In this document: in pieces, positions 9,560-23,343 of the stretch
How the letters are laid out: the number at the start of each line of letters is the position of its first letter
How positions within the stretch are numbered: the stretch's first letter is position 1
Source of the DNA: Trichomonas vaginalis G3
Taxonomy: Eukaryota > Parabasalia > Trichomonadida > Trichomonadidae
Reading direction: 5' to 3'
DNA length: 64,000 nucleotides
Assembly (NCBI RefSeq): GCF_026262505.1
Contig: NC_067208.1
Span: 2,604,001 to 2,668,000 of the forward strand
Position numbers and translations under genes: made by a program
Notes under the pieces: model-generated
Databases searched by the model: none
Told to the model about the DNA's origin: nothing
Seen by the model: the letters and a program-made list of their open reading frames with translations, nothing else

Positions 9560-12500
9560 TCTTCGTAAATGATTTGTCATGATTTCTTCATCGTAATGAG
9601 TGTAAATGTTTTGTCGAAACTTCATCGTAAATGTTTTGTCATGATTTCTTCATCGTAATGAACGTATATTCTTTGTCAAACATGAGCGTAAATGTTTTGT
9701 CATGATTTCTTCATCGTACATGTTTTGTCATGACTTCTTCATCGTAATGAGTGTAAATGTTTTGTCAAGACTTCTTCATCGTAATGAGCGTATATGTTTT
9801 GTCATGATTTCTTCATCGTAATGAGCGTAAATGTTTTGTCAAACATGAACGTAAATGTTTTGTCAAGACTTCTTCGTAAATGTTTTGTCATGATTTAATC
9901 GTACATGTTTTGTCGAAACTTCTTCGTATATGTTTTGTCATGACTTCTTCATCGTAATGAGCGTAAATGTTTTGTCAAACATGAGCGTAAATGATTTGTC
10001 ATGATTTCTTCATCGTAATGAACGTATATGTTTTGTCATGATTTCTTCATCGTAATGAGCGTAAATGATCCAAAAATAATGTTTATGTTAGAATGTTAGA
10101 TCTAACACCTTTTCTAACATGTTTCTCACCTCATTGAATTTTCATGATTTCTTCATCGTAATGAGCGTATATGTTTTGTCATGATTTCTTCATCGTAATG
10201 AGCGTATATGTTTTGTCAAACATGAACGTATATGTTTTGTCAAACATGAACGTATATGTTTTGTCATGACTTCTTCATCGTAATGAGCGTAAATGATTTG
10301 TCATGATTTCTTCATCGTAATGAACGTAAATGTTTTGTCAAAACTTCTTCATCGTAATGAGCGTATATGTTTTGTCATGATTTCTTCGTATATGTTTTGT
10401 CATGACTTCTTCGTATATGTTTTGTCATGACTTCTTCATCGTAATGAGCGTATATGTTTTGTCAAACATGAACGTAAATGTTTTGTCAAAACTTCTTCGT
10501 AATGAGTGTAAATGATCCAAAAATAATGTTTATGTTAGAATGTTAGATCTAACACCTTTTCTAACATGTTTTCTAACATGACCTCATCGTAAATGTTTTG
10601 TTATGACCTCATGGAACTTAAACGTAAATGTTTTGTCATGACCTCATGGAACTTAAACGTAAATGTTTTGTTATGACCTCATGGAACTTAAACGTATATG
10701 TTTTGTCATGACCTCATGGAACTTAAACGTAAATGTTTTGTCATGACCTCATGGAACTTAAACGTATATGTTTTGTCATGATTTCTTCATTGTATATGCT
10801 TTGTCATGACCTCATGGAACTTAAACGTAAATGTTTTTCATGATTTCTTCATCGTATATGCTTTGTCAAGGTTTCTTCGTATATGTTTTGTCATGACCTC
10901 ATCGTAAATGTTTTGTCATGACCTCATCGTATATGCTTTGTCATGACCTCATGGAACTTAAACGTAAATGTTTTGTTATGACCTCATCGTAATGAGTGTA
11001 AATGACCCAAAAATAATGTTTATGTTAGAATGTTAGATCTAACACCTTTTCTAACATGTTTTCTAACATGACCTCATGGAACTTAAACGTAAATGTTTTG
11101 TCATGACCTCATGGAACTTAAACGTATATGCTTTGTCAAGGTTTCTTCGTATATGTTTTGTCATGACCTCATCGTATATGCTTTGTCATGACTTCTTCGT
11201 AAATGTTTTGTCATGACTTCATCGTATATGTTTTGTCAAACATGAACGTATATGTTTTGTCAAGGTTTCTTCGTATATGTTTTGTCAAGGTTTCTTCGTA
11301 TATGTTTTGTCAAGACTTCTTCGTATATGTTTTGTCATGATTTCTTCGTAATGAGTGTAAATGATCCAAAAATAATGTTTATGTTAGAATGTTAGATCTA
11401 ACACCTTTTCTAACATGTTTTCTAACATGACCTCATGGAACTTAAACGTATATGTTTTGTCATGACCTCATCGTAAATGTTTTGTCATGACCTCATGGAA
11501 CTTAAACGTAAATGTTTTGTCAAAACTTCTTCGTAAATGTTTTGTCATGACCTCATCGTAAATGTTTTGTCAAAACTTCTTCGTAAATGTTTTGTTATGA
11601 CCTCATGGAACTTAAACGTAAATGTTTTGTCATGACCTCATCGTAAATGTTTTGTCATGACTTCATCGTATATGTTTTGTCAAACATGAACGTATATGTT
11701 TTGTCAAGGTTTCTTCGTATATGTTTTGTCAAGGTTTCTTCGTATATGTTTTGTCAAGACTTCTTCGTATATGTTTTGTCATGATTTCTTCGTAATGAGT
11801 GTAAATGATCCAAAAATAATGTTTATGTTAGAATGTTAGATCTAACACCTTTTCTAACATGTTTTCTAACATGACCTCATGGAACTTAAACGTATATGTT
11901 TTGTCATGACCTCATCGTAAATGTTTTGTCATGACCTCATGGAACTTAAACGTAAATGTTTTGTCAAAACTTCTTCGTAAATGTTTTGTCATGACCTCAT
12001 CGTAAATGTTTTGTCAAAACTTCTTCGTAAATGTTTTGTTATGACCTCATGGAACTTAAACGTAAATGTTTTGTCATGACCTCATCGTAAATGTTTTGTC
12101 ATGACCTCATCGTAAATGTTTTGTTATGATTTCATCGTATATGTTTTGTCAAGATTTCATCGAAACTAAACGTATATGTTTTGTCATGATTTCATCATAC
12201 ATGTTTTGTCATGATTTCATCGTATATGCTTTGTCATGATGATTTCATCGAAACTAAACGTATATGTTTTGTCATGATTTCATCGTACATGTTTTGTCAA
12301 GGTTTCATCGTATATGTTTTGTCAAGATTTCATCGTATATGTTTTGTCAAACATGAACGTAAATGTTTTGTCATGATTTCATCGTATATGCTTTGTCATG
12401 ATGATTTCATCGAAACTAAACGTATATGTTTTGTCATGATTTCATCGTACATGTTTTGTCATGATTTCATCGTAAATGTTTTGTCATGACCTCATCGTAA

Positions 12501-13000
12501 ATGTTTTGTTATGATTTCATCGTATATGCTTTGTCATGATGATTTCATCGAAACTAAACGTATATGTTTTGTCATGATTTCATCATACATGTTTTGTCAT
12601 GATTTCATCGTATATGCTTTGTCATGATGATTTCATCGAAACTAAACGTATATGTTTTGTCATGATTTCATCGTACATGTTTTGTCAAGGTTTCATCGTA
12701 TATGTTTTGTCAAGATTTCATCGTATATGTTTTGTCAAACATGAACGTAAATGTTTTGTCATGATTTCATCGTATATGCTTTGTCATGATGATTTCATCG
12801 AAACTAAACGTATATGTTTTGTCATGATTTCATCGTACATGTTTTGTCATGATTTCATCGTAAATGTTTTGTCATGACCTCATCGTAAATGTTTTGTCAT
12901 GATTTCATCGTATATGTTTTGTCAAGATTTCATCGTAATGAGTGTAAATGAACCAAAAATAATGTTTACGTTCATGTTTGACACAACAACACAGGAAATA
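9560..13000. repeat. Inner left arm: 24-25 bp repeats and AGATCT modules
   Basis: The DNA is a patchwork of TTTTGTCATGACTTCATCGT-type units, TCATGGAACTTAAACGT units and AGATCT-centred modules (near 10097, 10542, 11035, 11396 and 11837). A roughly 440-bp segment carrying one module is directly duplicated around 11350-12090. I see no gene; the open frames follow the repeat period. Confidence 0.8.
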
Positions 13001-13364
13001 AATGTTTACGTATATGTTTTGTCAAGACCTCATCGTATATGTTTTGTCATGATTTCTTCATCGTAATGAGCGTATATGTTTTGTCAAACATGAGCGTAAA
13101 TGTTTTGTCAAGACTTCTTCGTATATGTTTTGTCATGATTTCTTCGTATATGTTTTGTCATGACTTCTTCATCGTAATGAGCGTAAATGTTTTGTCAAAC
13201 ATGAGCGTATATGTTTTGTCATGACTTCTTCATCGTAATGAGCGTATATGTTTTGTCATGATTTCTTCATCGTAATGAGCGTATATGTTTTGTCATGATT
13301 TCTTCGTATATGTTTTGTCATGACTTCTTCATCGTAATGAGCGTATATGCTTTGTCAAACATGA

Positions 13365-13790
13365 ACGTAAATGTTTACGTCAATGGTTTCATCGTCAATG
13401 GTTTCGTCAATGGTTTCATCGTCAATGGTTTCGTCAATGGTTTCATCGTCAATGGTTTCGTCAAACTTAAACGTATATGCTTTGTCAAACATGAACGTAA
13501 ATGTTTACGTCAATGGTTTCGTCAATGGTTTCGTCAATGGTTTCATCGTCAATGGTTTCGTCAATGGTTTCATCGTCAATGGTTTCGTCAATGGTTTCAT
13601 CGTCAATGGTTTCGTCAAACTTAAACGTATATGCTTTGTCAAACATGAACGTAAATGTTTACGTCAATGGTTTCGTCAATGGTTTCGTCAATGGTTTCAT
13701 CGTCAATGGTTTCGTCAATGGTTTCATCGTCAATGGTTTCGTCAAACTTAAACGTATATGCTTTGTCAAACATGAACGTAAATGATCCAA
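13365..13790. repeat. GTCAATGGTTTC minirepeat field, left arm
   Basis: Runs of 12- and 15-bp units (GTCAATGGTTTC with or without ATC) form three blocks separated by an AAACGTATATGCTTTGTC linker. Mirror-image blocks lie at about 14.69-14.83, 15.49-15.72 and 16.13-16.67 kb. Open frames here read as M-V-S-S or N-G-F repeats in several frames and strands and are not credible genes. Confidence 0.85.
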
Positions 13791-14396
13791 AAATAATGTT
13801 TAGGGTAGATGGTTAGATCTACCCTCATTTCTACCCTCATGAATTTTCATACGGAATCTCTTCGTATATGTTTTGTCATGATTTCTTCATCGTAATGAGC
13901 GTATATGCTTTGTCAAACTTAAACGTATATGTTTTGTCATGACTTCTTCATCGTAATGAGCGTATATGTTTTGTCATGATTTCTTCGTATATGTTTTGTC
14001 ATGACTTCTTCATCGTAATGAGCGTATATGTTTTGTCAAACATGAACGTATATGTTTTGTCATGATTTCTTCATCGTAATGAGCGTAAATGATCCAAAAA
14101 TAATGTTTATGTTAGAATGTTAGATCTAACACCTTTTCTAACATGTTTTCTCACCTCATTGAATTTTCATGATTTCTTCATCGTAATGAGCGTATATGTT
14201 TTGTCAAACATGAGCGTATATGTTTTGTCATGATTTCTTCATCGTAATGAGCGTATATGTTTTGTCATGATTTCTTCATCGTAATGAGTGTAAATGTTTT
14301 GTCAAGACTTCTTCATCGGAATGAGTGTAAATGACCCAAAAATAATGTTTATGTTAGAATGTTAGATCTAACACCTTTTCTAACATGTTTTCTAAC

Positions 14397-14602
14397 ATGG
14401 AGGATTTCATTAGATATACACATTCTTCCCTAAACATTATTTTAGTTAAAGTCCATCAAATATTTTTAGGATACTTTCACCAAAAAATATTTATATCTAA
14501 TGAAACAGTAAAGTATTATATCTATTAAATCGTCTATGATGTAAATTGTGTATAGAATGAAATGAAGGAAGAATGTGTATATCTAATGAAATCCTCCATG
14601 TT
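14397..14602. repeat. Centre of the element A palindrome
   Basis: GGAGGATTTCATTAGATATA on the left is mirrored by TATATCTAATGAAATCCTCC on the right, separated by about 136 bp of ordinary AT-rich DNA with no repeat units. This is the symmetry axis. The inverted ends could also be those of a MITE-like insertion at the axis, but the symmetry continues outward without a visible target duplication. Confidence 0.7.
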
Positions 14603-17600
14603 AGAAAACATGTTAGAAAAGGTGTTAGATCTAACATTCTAACATAAACATTATTTTTGGGTCATTTACACTCATTCCGATGAAGAAACCATTGACGATG
14701 AAACCATTGATGAAACCATTGACGAAACCATTGACGTAAACATTTACGTTCATGTTTGACAAAGCATATACGTTTAAGTTTGACGAAACCATTGACGATG
14801 AAACCATTGACGAAACCATTGACGATGAAGAAGTCATGAAAATTCAATGAGGTGAGAAAACATGTTAGAAAAGGTGTTAGATCTAACATTCTAACATAAA
14901 CATTATTTTTGGATCATTTACGCTCATTACGATGAAGAAATCATGACAAAACATATACGCTCATTACGATGAAGAAATCATGACAAATCATTTACGCTCA
15001 TTACGATGAAGAAGTCTTGACAAAACATATACGCTCATGTTTGACAAAACATATACGCTCATTACGATGAAGAAGTCATGAAAATTCAATGAGGTGAGAA
15101 AACATGTTAGAAAAGGTGTTAGATCTAACATTCTAACATAAACATTATTTTTGGATCATTTACGCTCATTACGATGAAGAAATCATGACAAAACATATAC
15201 GTTCATGTTTGACAAAACATATACGCTCATTACGATGAAGAAGTCATGACAAAACATATACGAAGAAATCATGACAAAACATATACGCTCATTACGATGA
15301 AGAAGTCATGACAAAACATATACGTTTAAGTTTGACAAAGCATATACGCTCATTACGATGAAGAAATCATGACAAAACATATACGAAGAGATTCCGTATG
15401 AAAATTCATGAGGGTAGAAATGAGGGTAGATCTAACCATCTACCCTAAACATTATTTTTGGATCATTTACGTTCATGTTTGACAAAGCATATACGTTTAA
15501 GTTTGACGAAACCATTGACGACGAAACCATTGACGAAACCATTGACGATGAAACCATTGACGAAACCATTGACGTAAACATTTACGTTCATGTTTGACAA
15601 AGCATATACGTTTAAGTTTGACGAAACCATTGACGATGAAACCATTGACGAAACCATTGACGATGAAACCATTGACGAAACCATTGACGATGAAACCATT
15701 GACGAAACCATTGACGTAAACATTAACGTTCATGTTTGACAAAGCATATACGTTTAAGTTCCATGAGGTCATGACAAAACATATACGTTTAAGTTCCATG
15801 AGGTCATGACAAAACATTTACGTTTAAGTTCCATGAGGTCATAACAAAACATTTACGTTTAAGTTCCATGAGGTCATGACAAAACATATACGTTTAAGTT
15901 CCATGAGGTCATGACAAAACATTTACGTTTAAGTTCCATGAGGTCATAACAAAACATTTACGTTTAAGTTCCATGAGGTCATGACAAAACATTTACGTTT
16001 AAGTTCCATGAGGTCATAACAAAACATTTACGATGAGGTCATGTTAGAAAACATGTTAGAAAAGGTGTTAGATCTAACCATCTACCCTAAACATTATTTT
16101 TGGATCATTTACGTTCATGTTTGACAAAGCATATACGTTTAAGTTTGACGAAACCATTGACGATGAAACCATTGACGAAACCATTGACGAAACCATTAAC
16201 GATGAAACCATTGACGAAACCATTGACGAAACCATTGACGATGAAACCATTGACGAAACCATTAACGTAAACATTTACGCTCATGTTTGACAAAGCATAT
16301 ACGTTTAAGTTTGACGAAACCATTGACGATGAAACCATTGACGATGAAACCATTGACGATGAAACCATTGACGAAACCATTAACGATGAAACCATTGACG
16401 AAACCATTGACGTAAACATTTACGCTCATGTTTGACAAAGCATATACGTTTAAGTTTGACGAAACCATTGACGATGAAACCATTGACGATGAAACCATTG
16501 ACGAAACCATTAACGATGAAACCATTGACGAAACCATTGACGAAACCATTGACGATGAAACCATTGACGAAACCATTGACGATGAAACCATTGACGAAAC
16601 CATTGACGTAAACATTTACGTTCATGTTTGACAAAGCATATACGTTTAAGTTTGACGAAACCATTAACGTAAACATTAACGTTCATGTTTGACAAAGCAT
16701 ATACGCTCATTACGATGAAGAAGTCATGACAAAACATATACGAAGAAATCATGACAAAACATATACGCTCATTACGATGAAGAAATCATGACAAAACATA
16801 TACGCTCATTACGATGAAGAAGTCATGACAAAACATATACGCTCATTACGATGAAGAAGTCATGACAAAACATATACGCTCATGTTTGACAAAACATTTA
16901 CGCTCATTACGATGAAGAAGTCATGACAAAACATATACGAAGAAGTCTTGACAAAACATTTACGCTCATGTTTGACAAAACATATACGCTCATTACGATG
17001 AAGAAATCATGACAAAACATATACGATGAGGTCTTGACAAAACATATACGTAAACATTTATTTCCTGTGTTGTTGTCAAACATGAACGTAAACATTATTT
17101 TTGGTTCATTTACACTCATTACGATGAAATCTTGACAAAACATATACGATGAAATCATAACAAAACATTTACGATGAGGTCATGACAAAACATTTACGAT
17201 GAAATCATGACAAAACATGTACGATGAAATCATGACAAAACATATACGTTTAGTTTCGATGAAATCATCATGACAAAGCATATACGATGAAATCATGACA
17301 AAACATATACGATGAGGTCTTGACAAAACATATACGATGAAATCTTGACAAAACATATACGATGAAACCTTGACAAAACATGTACGATGAAATCATGACA
17401 AAACATATACGTTTAGTTTCGATGAAATCATCATGACAAAGCATATACGATGAAATCATGACAAAACATGTATGATGAAATCATGACAAAACATATACGT
17501 TTAGTTTCGATGAAATCATCATGACAAAGCATATACGATGAAATCATAACAAAACATTTACGATGAGGTCATGACAAAACATTTACGATGAAATCATGAC

Positions 17601-20464
17601 AAAACATGTACGATGAAATCATGACAAAACATATACGTTTAGTTTCGATGAAATCATCATGACAAAGCATATACGATGAAATCATGACAAAACATTTACG
17701 TTCATGTTTGACAAAACATATACGATGAAATCTTGACAAAACATATACGATGAAACCTTGACAAAACATGTACGATGAAATCATGACAAAACATATACGT
17801 TTAGTTTCGATGAAATCATCATGACAAAGCATATACGATGAAATCATGACAAAACATGTATGATGAAATCATGACAAAACATATACGTTTAGTTTCGATG
17901 AAATCTTGACAAAACATATACGATGAAATCATAACAAAACATTTACGATGAGGTCATGACAAAACATTTACGATGAGGTCATGACAAAACATTTACGTTT
18001 AAGTTCCATGAGGTCATAACAAAACATTTACGAAGAAGTTTTGACAAAACATTTACGATGAGGTCATGACAAAACATTTACGAAGAAGTTTTGACAAAAC
18101 ATTTACGTTTAAGTTCCATGAGGTCATGACAAAACATTTACGATGAGGTCATGACAAAACATATACGTTTAAGTTCCATGAGGTCATGTTAGAAAACATG
18201 TTAGAAAAGGTGTTAGATCTAACATTCTAACATAAACATTATTTTTGGATCATTTACACTCATTACGAAGAAATCATGACAAAACATATACGAAGAAGTC
18301 TTGACAAAACATATACGAAGAAACCTTGACAAAACATATACGAAGAAACCTTGACAAAACATATACGTTCATGTTTGACAAAACATATACGATGAAGTCA
18401 TGACAAAACATTTACGAAGAAGTCATGACAAAGCATATACGATGAGGTCATGACAAAACATATACGAAGAAACCTTGACAAAGCATATACGTTTAAGTTC
18501 CATGAGGTCATGACAAAACATTTACGTTTAAGTTCCATGAGGTCATGTTAGAAAACATGTTAGAAAAGGTGTTAGATCTAACATTCTAACATAAACATTA
18601 TTTTTGGGTCATTTACACTCATTACGATGAGGTCATAACAAAACATTTACGTTTAAGTTCCATGAGGTCATGACAAAGCATATACGATGAGGTCATGACA
18701 AAACATTTACGATGAGGTCATGACAAAACATATACGAAGAAACCTTGACAAAGCATATACGATGAAGAAATCATGACAAAACATTTACGTTTAAGTTCCA
18801 TGAGGTCATGACAAAGCATATACAATGAAGAAATCATGACAAAACATTTACGTTTAAGTTCCATGAGGTCATGACAAAACATTTACGTTTAAGTTCCATG
18901 AGGTCATGACAAAACATTTACGTTTAAGTTCCATGAGGTCATGTTAGAAAACATGTTAGAAAAGGTGTTAGATCTAACATTCTAACATAAACATTATTTT
19001 TGGGTCATTTACACTCATTACGATGAGGTCATAACAAAACATTTACGTTTAAGTTCCATGAGGTCATGACAAAGCATATACGATGAGGTCATGACAAAAC
19101 ATTTACGATGAGGTCATGACAAAACATATACGAAGAAACCTTGACAAAGCATATACGATGAAGAAATCATGACAAAACATTTACGTTTAAGTTCCATGAG
19201 GTCATGACAAAGCATATACAATGAAGAAATCATGACAAAACATTTACGTTTAAGTTCCATGAGGTCATGACAAAACATTTACGTTTAAGTTCCATGAGGT
19301 CATGACAAAACATTTACGTTTAAGTTCCATGAGGTCATAACAAAACATTTACGTTTAAGTTCCATGAGGTCATGACAAAACATTTACGTTTAAGTTCCAT
19401 GAGGTCATAACAAAACATTTACGATGAGGTCATGTTAGAAAACATGTTAGAAAAGGTGTTAGATCTAACATTCTAACATAAACATTATTTTTGGATCATT
19501 TACACTCATTACGAAGAAGTTTTGACAAAACATTTACGTTCATGTTTGACAAAACATATACGCTCATTACGATGAAGAAGTCATGACAAAACATATACGA
19601 AGAAGTCATGACAAAACATATACGAAGAAATCATGACAAAACATATACGCTCATTACGATGAAGAAGTTTTGACAAAACATTTACGTTCATTACGATGAA
19701 GAAATCATGACAAATCATTTACGCTCATTACGATGAAGAAGTCATGACAAAACATATACGTTCATGTTTGACAAAACATATACGTTCATGTTTGACAAAA
19801 CATATACGCTCATTACGATGAAGAAATCATGACAAAACATATACGCTCATTACGATGAAGAAATCATGAAAATTCAATGAGGTGAGAAAACATGTTAGAA
19901 AAGGTGTTAGATCTAACATTCTAACATAAACATTATTTTTGGATCATTTACGCTCATTACGATGAAGAAATCATGACAAAACATATACGTTCATTACGAT
20001 GAAGAAATCATGACAAATCATTTACGCTCATGTTTGACAAAACATTTACGCTCATTACGATGAAGAAGTCATGACAAAACATATACGAAGAAGTTTCGAC
20101 AAAACATGTACGATTAAATCATGACAAAACATTTACGAAGAAGTCTTGACAAAACATTTACGTTCATGTTTGACAAAACATTTACGCTCATTACGATGAA
20201 GAAATCATGACAAAACATATACGCTCATTACGATGAAGAAGTCTTGACAAAACATTTACACTCATTACGATGAAGAAGTCATGACAAAACATGTACGATG
20301 AAGAAATCATGACAAAACATTTACGCTCATGTTTGACAAAGAATATACGTTCATTACGATGAAGAAATCATGACAAAACATTTACGATGAAGTTTCGACA
20401 AAACATTTACACTCATTACGATGAAGAAATCATGACAAATCATTTACGAAGAGATTCCGTATGA

Positions 20465-22735
20465 AAATTCAAGACCCTTTGGGTCTCGCCGCTTAGCGGC
20501 TGAGGGTAGAAATGAGGGTAGAAATGAGGGTAGATCTAACCATCTACCCTAAACATTATTTTTGGGTCATTTACGTTCATGTTTGACAAAACATTTACAC
20601 TCATTACGATGAAGAAATCATGACAAAACATTTACACTCATTACGATGAAGAAGTCTTGACAAAACATGTACGATGAAGTTTCGACAAAACATTTACACT
20701 CATTACGATGAAGAAGTCTTGACAAATCATTTACGCTCATGTTTGACAAAACATTTACACTCATTACGATGAAGAAATCATGACAAAACATTTACGCTCA
20801 TGTTTGACAAAACATATACGAAGAAACCTTGACAAAGCATATACGATGAAGAAATCATGAAAATTCAAGACCCTTTGGGTCTCGCCGCTTAGCGGCTGAG
20901 GTAAGAAAAGAGGTGAGAAAAGAGGTGAGATCTCACCACTTCACCTAAAATATATTTTTGTCTGATTTACACTCATTACGATGAAGAAGTCATGACAAAA
21001 CATATACGATGAAATCATCATGACAAAACATTTACGAAGAAGAAATCATGACAAATCATTTACGTTCATGTTTGACAAATCATTTACGATGAAGAAATCA
21101 TGAAAATCCTCCATGTTAGAAAACATGTTAGAAAAGGTGTTAGATCTAACATTCTAACATAAACATTATTTTTGGGTCATTTACGTTCATTACGATGAAG
21201 AAATCATGACAAAACATATACGAAGAAACCTTGACAAAGCATATACGATGAAGAAATCATGAAAATTCAAGACCCTTTGGGTCTCGCCGCTTAGCGGCTG
21301 AGGTGAGAAAAGAGGTGAGAAAAGAGGTGAGATCTCACCACTTCACCTAAAATATATTTTTGTCTGATTTACACTCATTATGATGAAGAAGTCATGACAA
21401 AACATATACGATGAAATCATCATGACAAAACATTTACGAAGAAGAAATCATGACAAATCATTTACGTTCATGTTTGACAAAGAATATACGATGAAGAAAT
21501 CATGAAAATTCAAGACCCTTTGGGTCTCGCCGCTTAGCGGCTGAGGTGAGAAAAGAGGGTAGAAATGAGGTTAGATCTAACCATCTACCCTAAACATTAT
21601 TTTTGTCTGATTTACGCTCATTACGATGAAGAAGTCATGACAAAACATTTACACTCATTACGATGAAGAAGTCATGACAAAACATTTACACTCATTACGA
21701 TGAAGAAGTCTTGACAAATCATTTACGAAGAAGTTTCGACAAAGCATATACGAAGAAACCTTGACAAAGCATATACGATGAAGAAATCATGAAAATTCAA
21801 GACCCTTTGGGTCTCGCCGCTTAGCGGCTGAGGTGAGAAAAGAGGTGAGATCTCACCACTTCACCTAAAATATATTTTTGTCTGATTTACGCTCATTACG
21901 ATGAAGAAGTCATGACAAATCATTTACACTCATTACGATGAAGAAATCATGACAAAACATTTACGCTCATGTTTGACAAAACATATACGAAGAAACCTTG
22001 ACAAAGCATATACGATGAAGAAATCATGAAAATTCAAGACCCTTTGGGTCTCGCCGCTTAGCGGCTGAGGTGAGAAAAGAGGTGAGAAAAGAGGTTAGAT
22101 CTAACCATCTACCCTAAACATTATTTTTGGGTCATTTACACTCATTACGATGAAGAAGTTTCGACAAAACATTTACACTCATTACGATGAAGAAATCATG
22201 ACAAATCATTTACGATGAAGAAATCATGACAAAACATTTACGCTCATGTTTGACAAAACATATACGATGAAGAAGTCTTGACAAAACATTGACGTTCATG
22301 TTTGACAAAGAACATACGATGAAGAAATCATGACAAACCATTGACGATGAAGAAATCATGACAAAACATTTACGTTCATGTTTGACAAAACATTTACACT
22401 CATTACGATGAAGAAATCATGAAAATTCAAGACCCTTTGGGTCTCGCCGCTTAGCGGCTGAGGTGAGAAAACATGTTAGAAAACGTGTTAGATCTAACAT
22501 TCTAACATAAACATTATTTTTGGATCATTTACACTCATTACGATGAAAAAGTCATGACAAAACATTTACGCTCATTACGATGAAGAAGTTTCGACAAATC
22601 ATGACAAAACATGTACGATGAAGTTTTGACAAAACATATACGTTCATGTTTGACAAAACATATACACTCATTACGATGAAGAAATCATGAAAATTCAAGA
22701 CCCTTTGGGTCTCGCCGCTTAGCGGCTGAGGTTAG
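20465..22735. repeat. Twin GC-hairpin modules, right arm of A
   Basis: Mirrored copies of the AGACCC/GGGTCT and GCCGCT/AGCGGC hairpin pair occur near 20470, 20868, 21268, 21513, 21802, 22037, 22428 and 22699. Each is followed by a GGTGAG- or GGTTAG-type dyad centred on AGATCT. Confidence 0.85.
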
Positions 22736-22838
22736 AAATGAGGTTAGAAAACGTGTTAGATCTAACATTCTAACATAAACATTATTTTTGTGCTATGTTT
22801 TCATACGTGTGAGGGTGGTGATATCATTTATTTTTAAG

Positions 22839-22856
22839 TTTATTTTTATATAAATG
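22839..22856 (+). promoter_or_regulatory. Element promoter motif at the right tip gene
   Basis: TTTATTTTTATATAAATG ends in the tip-gene start codon and is identical to the 18 bases at 48900-48917 in the Maverick. Confidence 0.6.
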
Positions 22857-23180
22857 ACGAAAACTATTGAGATAACAAACTACAACGGTCATGAGTTCAA
22901 GAATTTGTTCTTCGTTCCTCGTGAAAATACATTCTATCAGATACGAGGGAGAAAGGGTAAAGTTAGTTTGAGCGTTTATGACAACAAACATAATGGGAGA
23001 TATATAAAAGCAATAGATACAAACGGTAAGCGTGTTTCATTAGCTTTGTCAAAACTTACTAACATTTATTTTGACAGTGACTTTGACTCTGACGATTGGA
23101 GTGACAGCAGCGATACTGAAGAATATGAACTATTGTGTGAAGCACAGCAATGGGAAGCGCTGCAATACTTTTGTAAATGA
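22854..23180 (+). CDS. Tip protein of element A (right copy, 108 aa)
   Basis: Same predicted protein as the left-arm copy. A diverged copy with the same length lies near the right end of element B (25100-25426), so a tip-proximal gene of this type is a shared feature of both elements. After the stop there are 12-bp repeats (GAACGTTAGTGA, then GAAGTCATTAGT); this arm has one or two more of them than the left arm. Confidence 0.7.
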   Translation: MTKTIEITNYNGHEFKNLFFVPRENTFYQIRGRKGKVSLSVYDNKHNGRYIKAIDTNGKRVSLALSKLTNIYFDSDFDSDDWSDSSDTEEYELLCEAQQWEALQYFCK

Positions 23181-23308
23181 GAACATTAGTGGGAACGTTA
23201 GTGAGAACGTTTATTTTTTCATTAGTGAAGTCGTTAGTGAAGTCATTAGTGAAGTCATTAGTGAAGTCATTTATGTGTCAGACGGTTTTGTAAATATTTA
23301 AGGTTAAG

Positions 23309-23343
23309 TTGGGTAAGGTGGAACGCAGTGCCGCCGTACCCAA
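23309..23343. repeat. Terminal hairpin of element A (right copy)
   Basis: Mirror of 7420-7454: TTGGGTA pairs with TACCCAA around a core containing CGCAGTGCCGCC. It lies 16 bases inside the element end at 23359. Confidence 0.8.

Larger units (their letters stand above)
7404..14430. repeat. Left arm of the element A palindrome
   Basis: From the tip inward the arm has the terminal hairpin, 12-bp GAAGTCATTAGT-like repeats, the tip gene, six modules with GC-rich twin hairpins (8.0-9.55 kb), AGATCT modules without GC hairpins (10.1-12 kb), 24-25 bp repeats (12.1-13.35 kb), a GTCAATGGTTTC minirepeat field (13.37-13.75 kb) and further modules to 14.4 kb. The right arm has the same order reversed with different copy numbers. 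Confidence 0.85.

Noticed and set aside
12211-17847. Many open frames with M-V-S-S, N-G-F or I-C-F-V-K repeats
   Set aside because: Several frames and both strands are open at once, and lengths track the repeat array; no coding signal.
7900-22800. CRISPR array
   Set aside because: Short repeats are regular but there are no unique spacers of constant length, and the host is a eukaryote.
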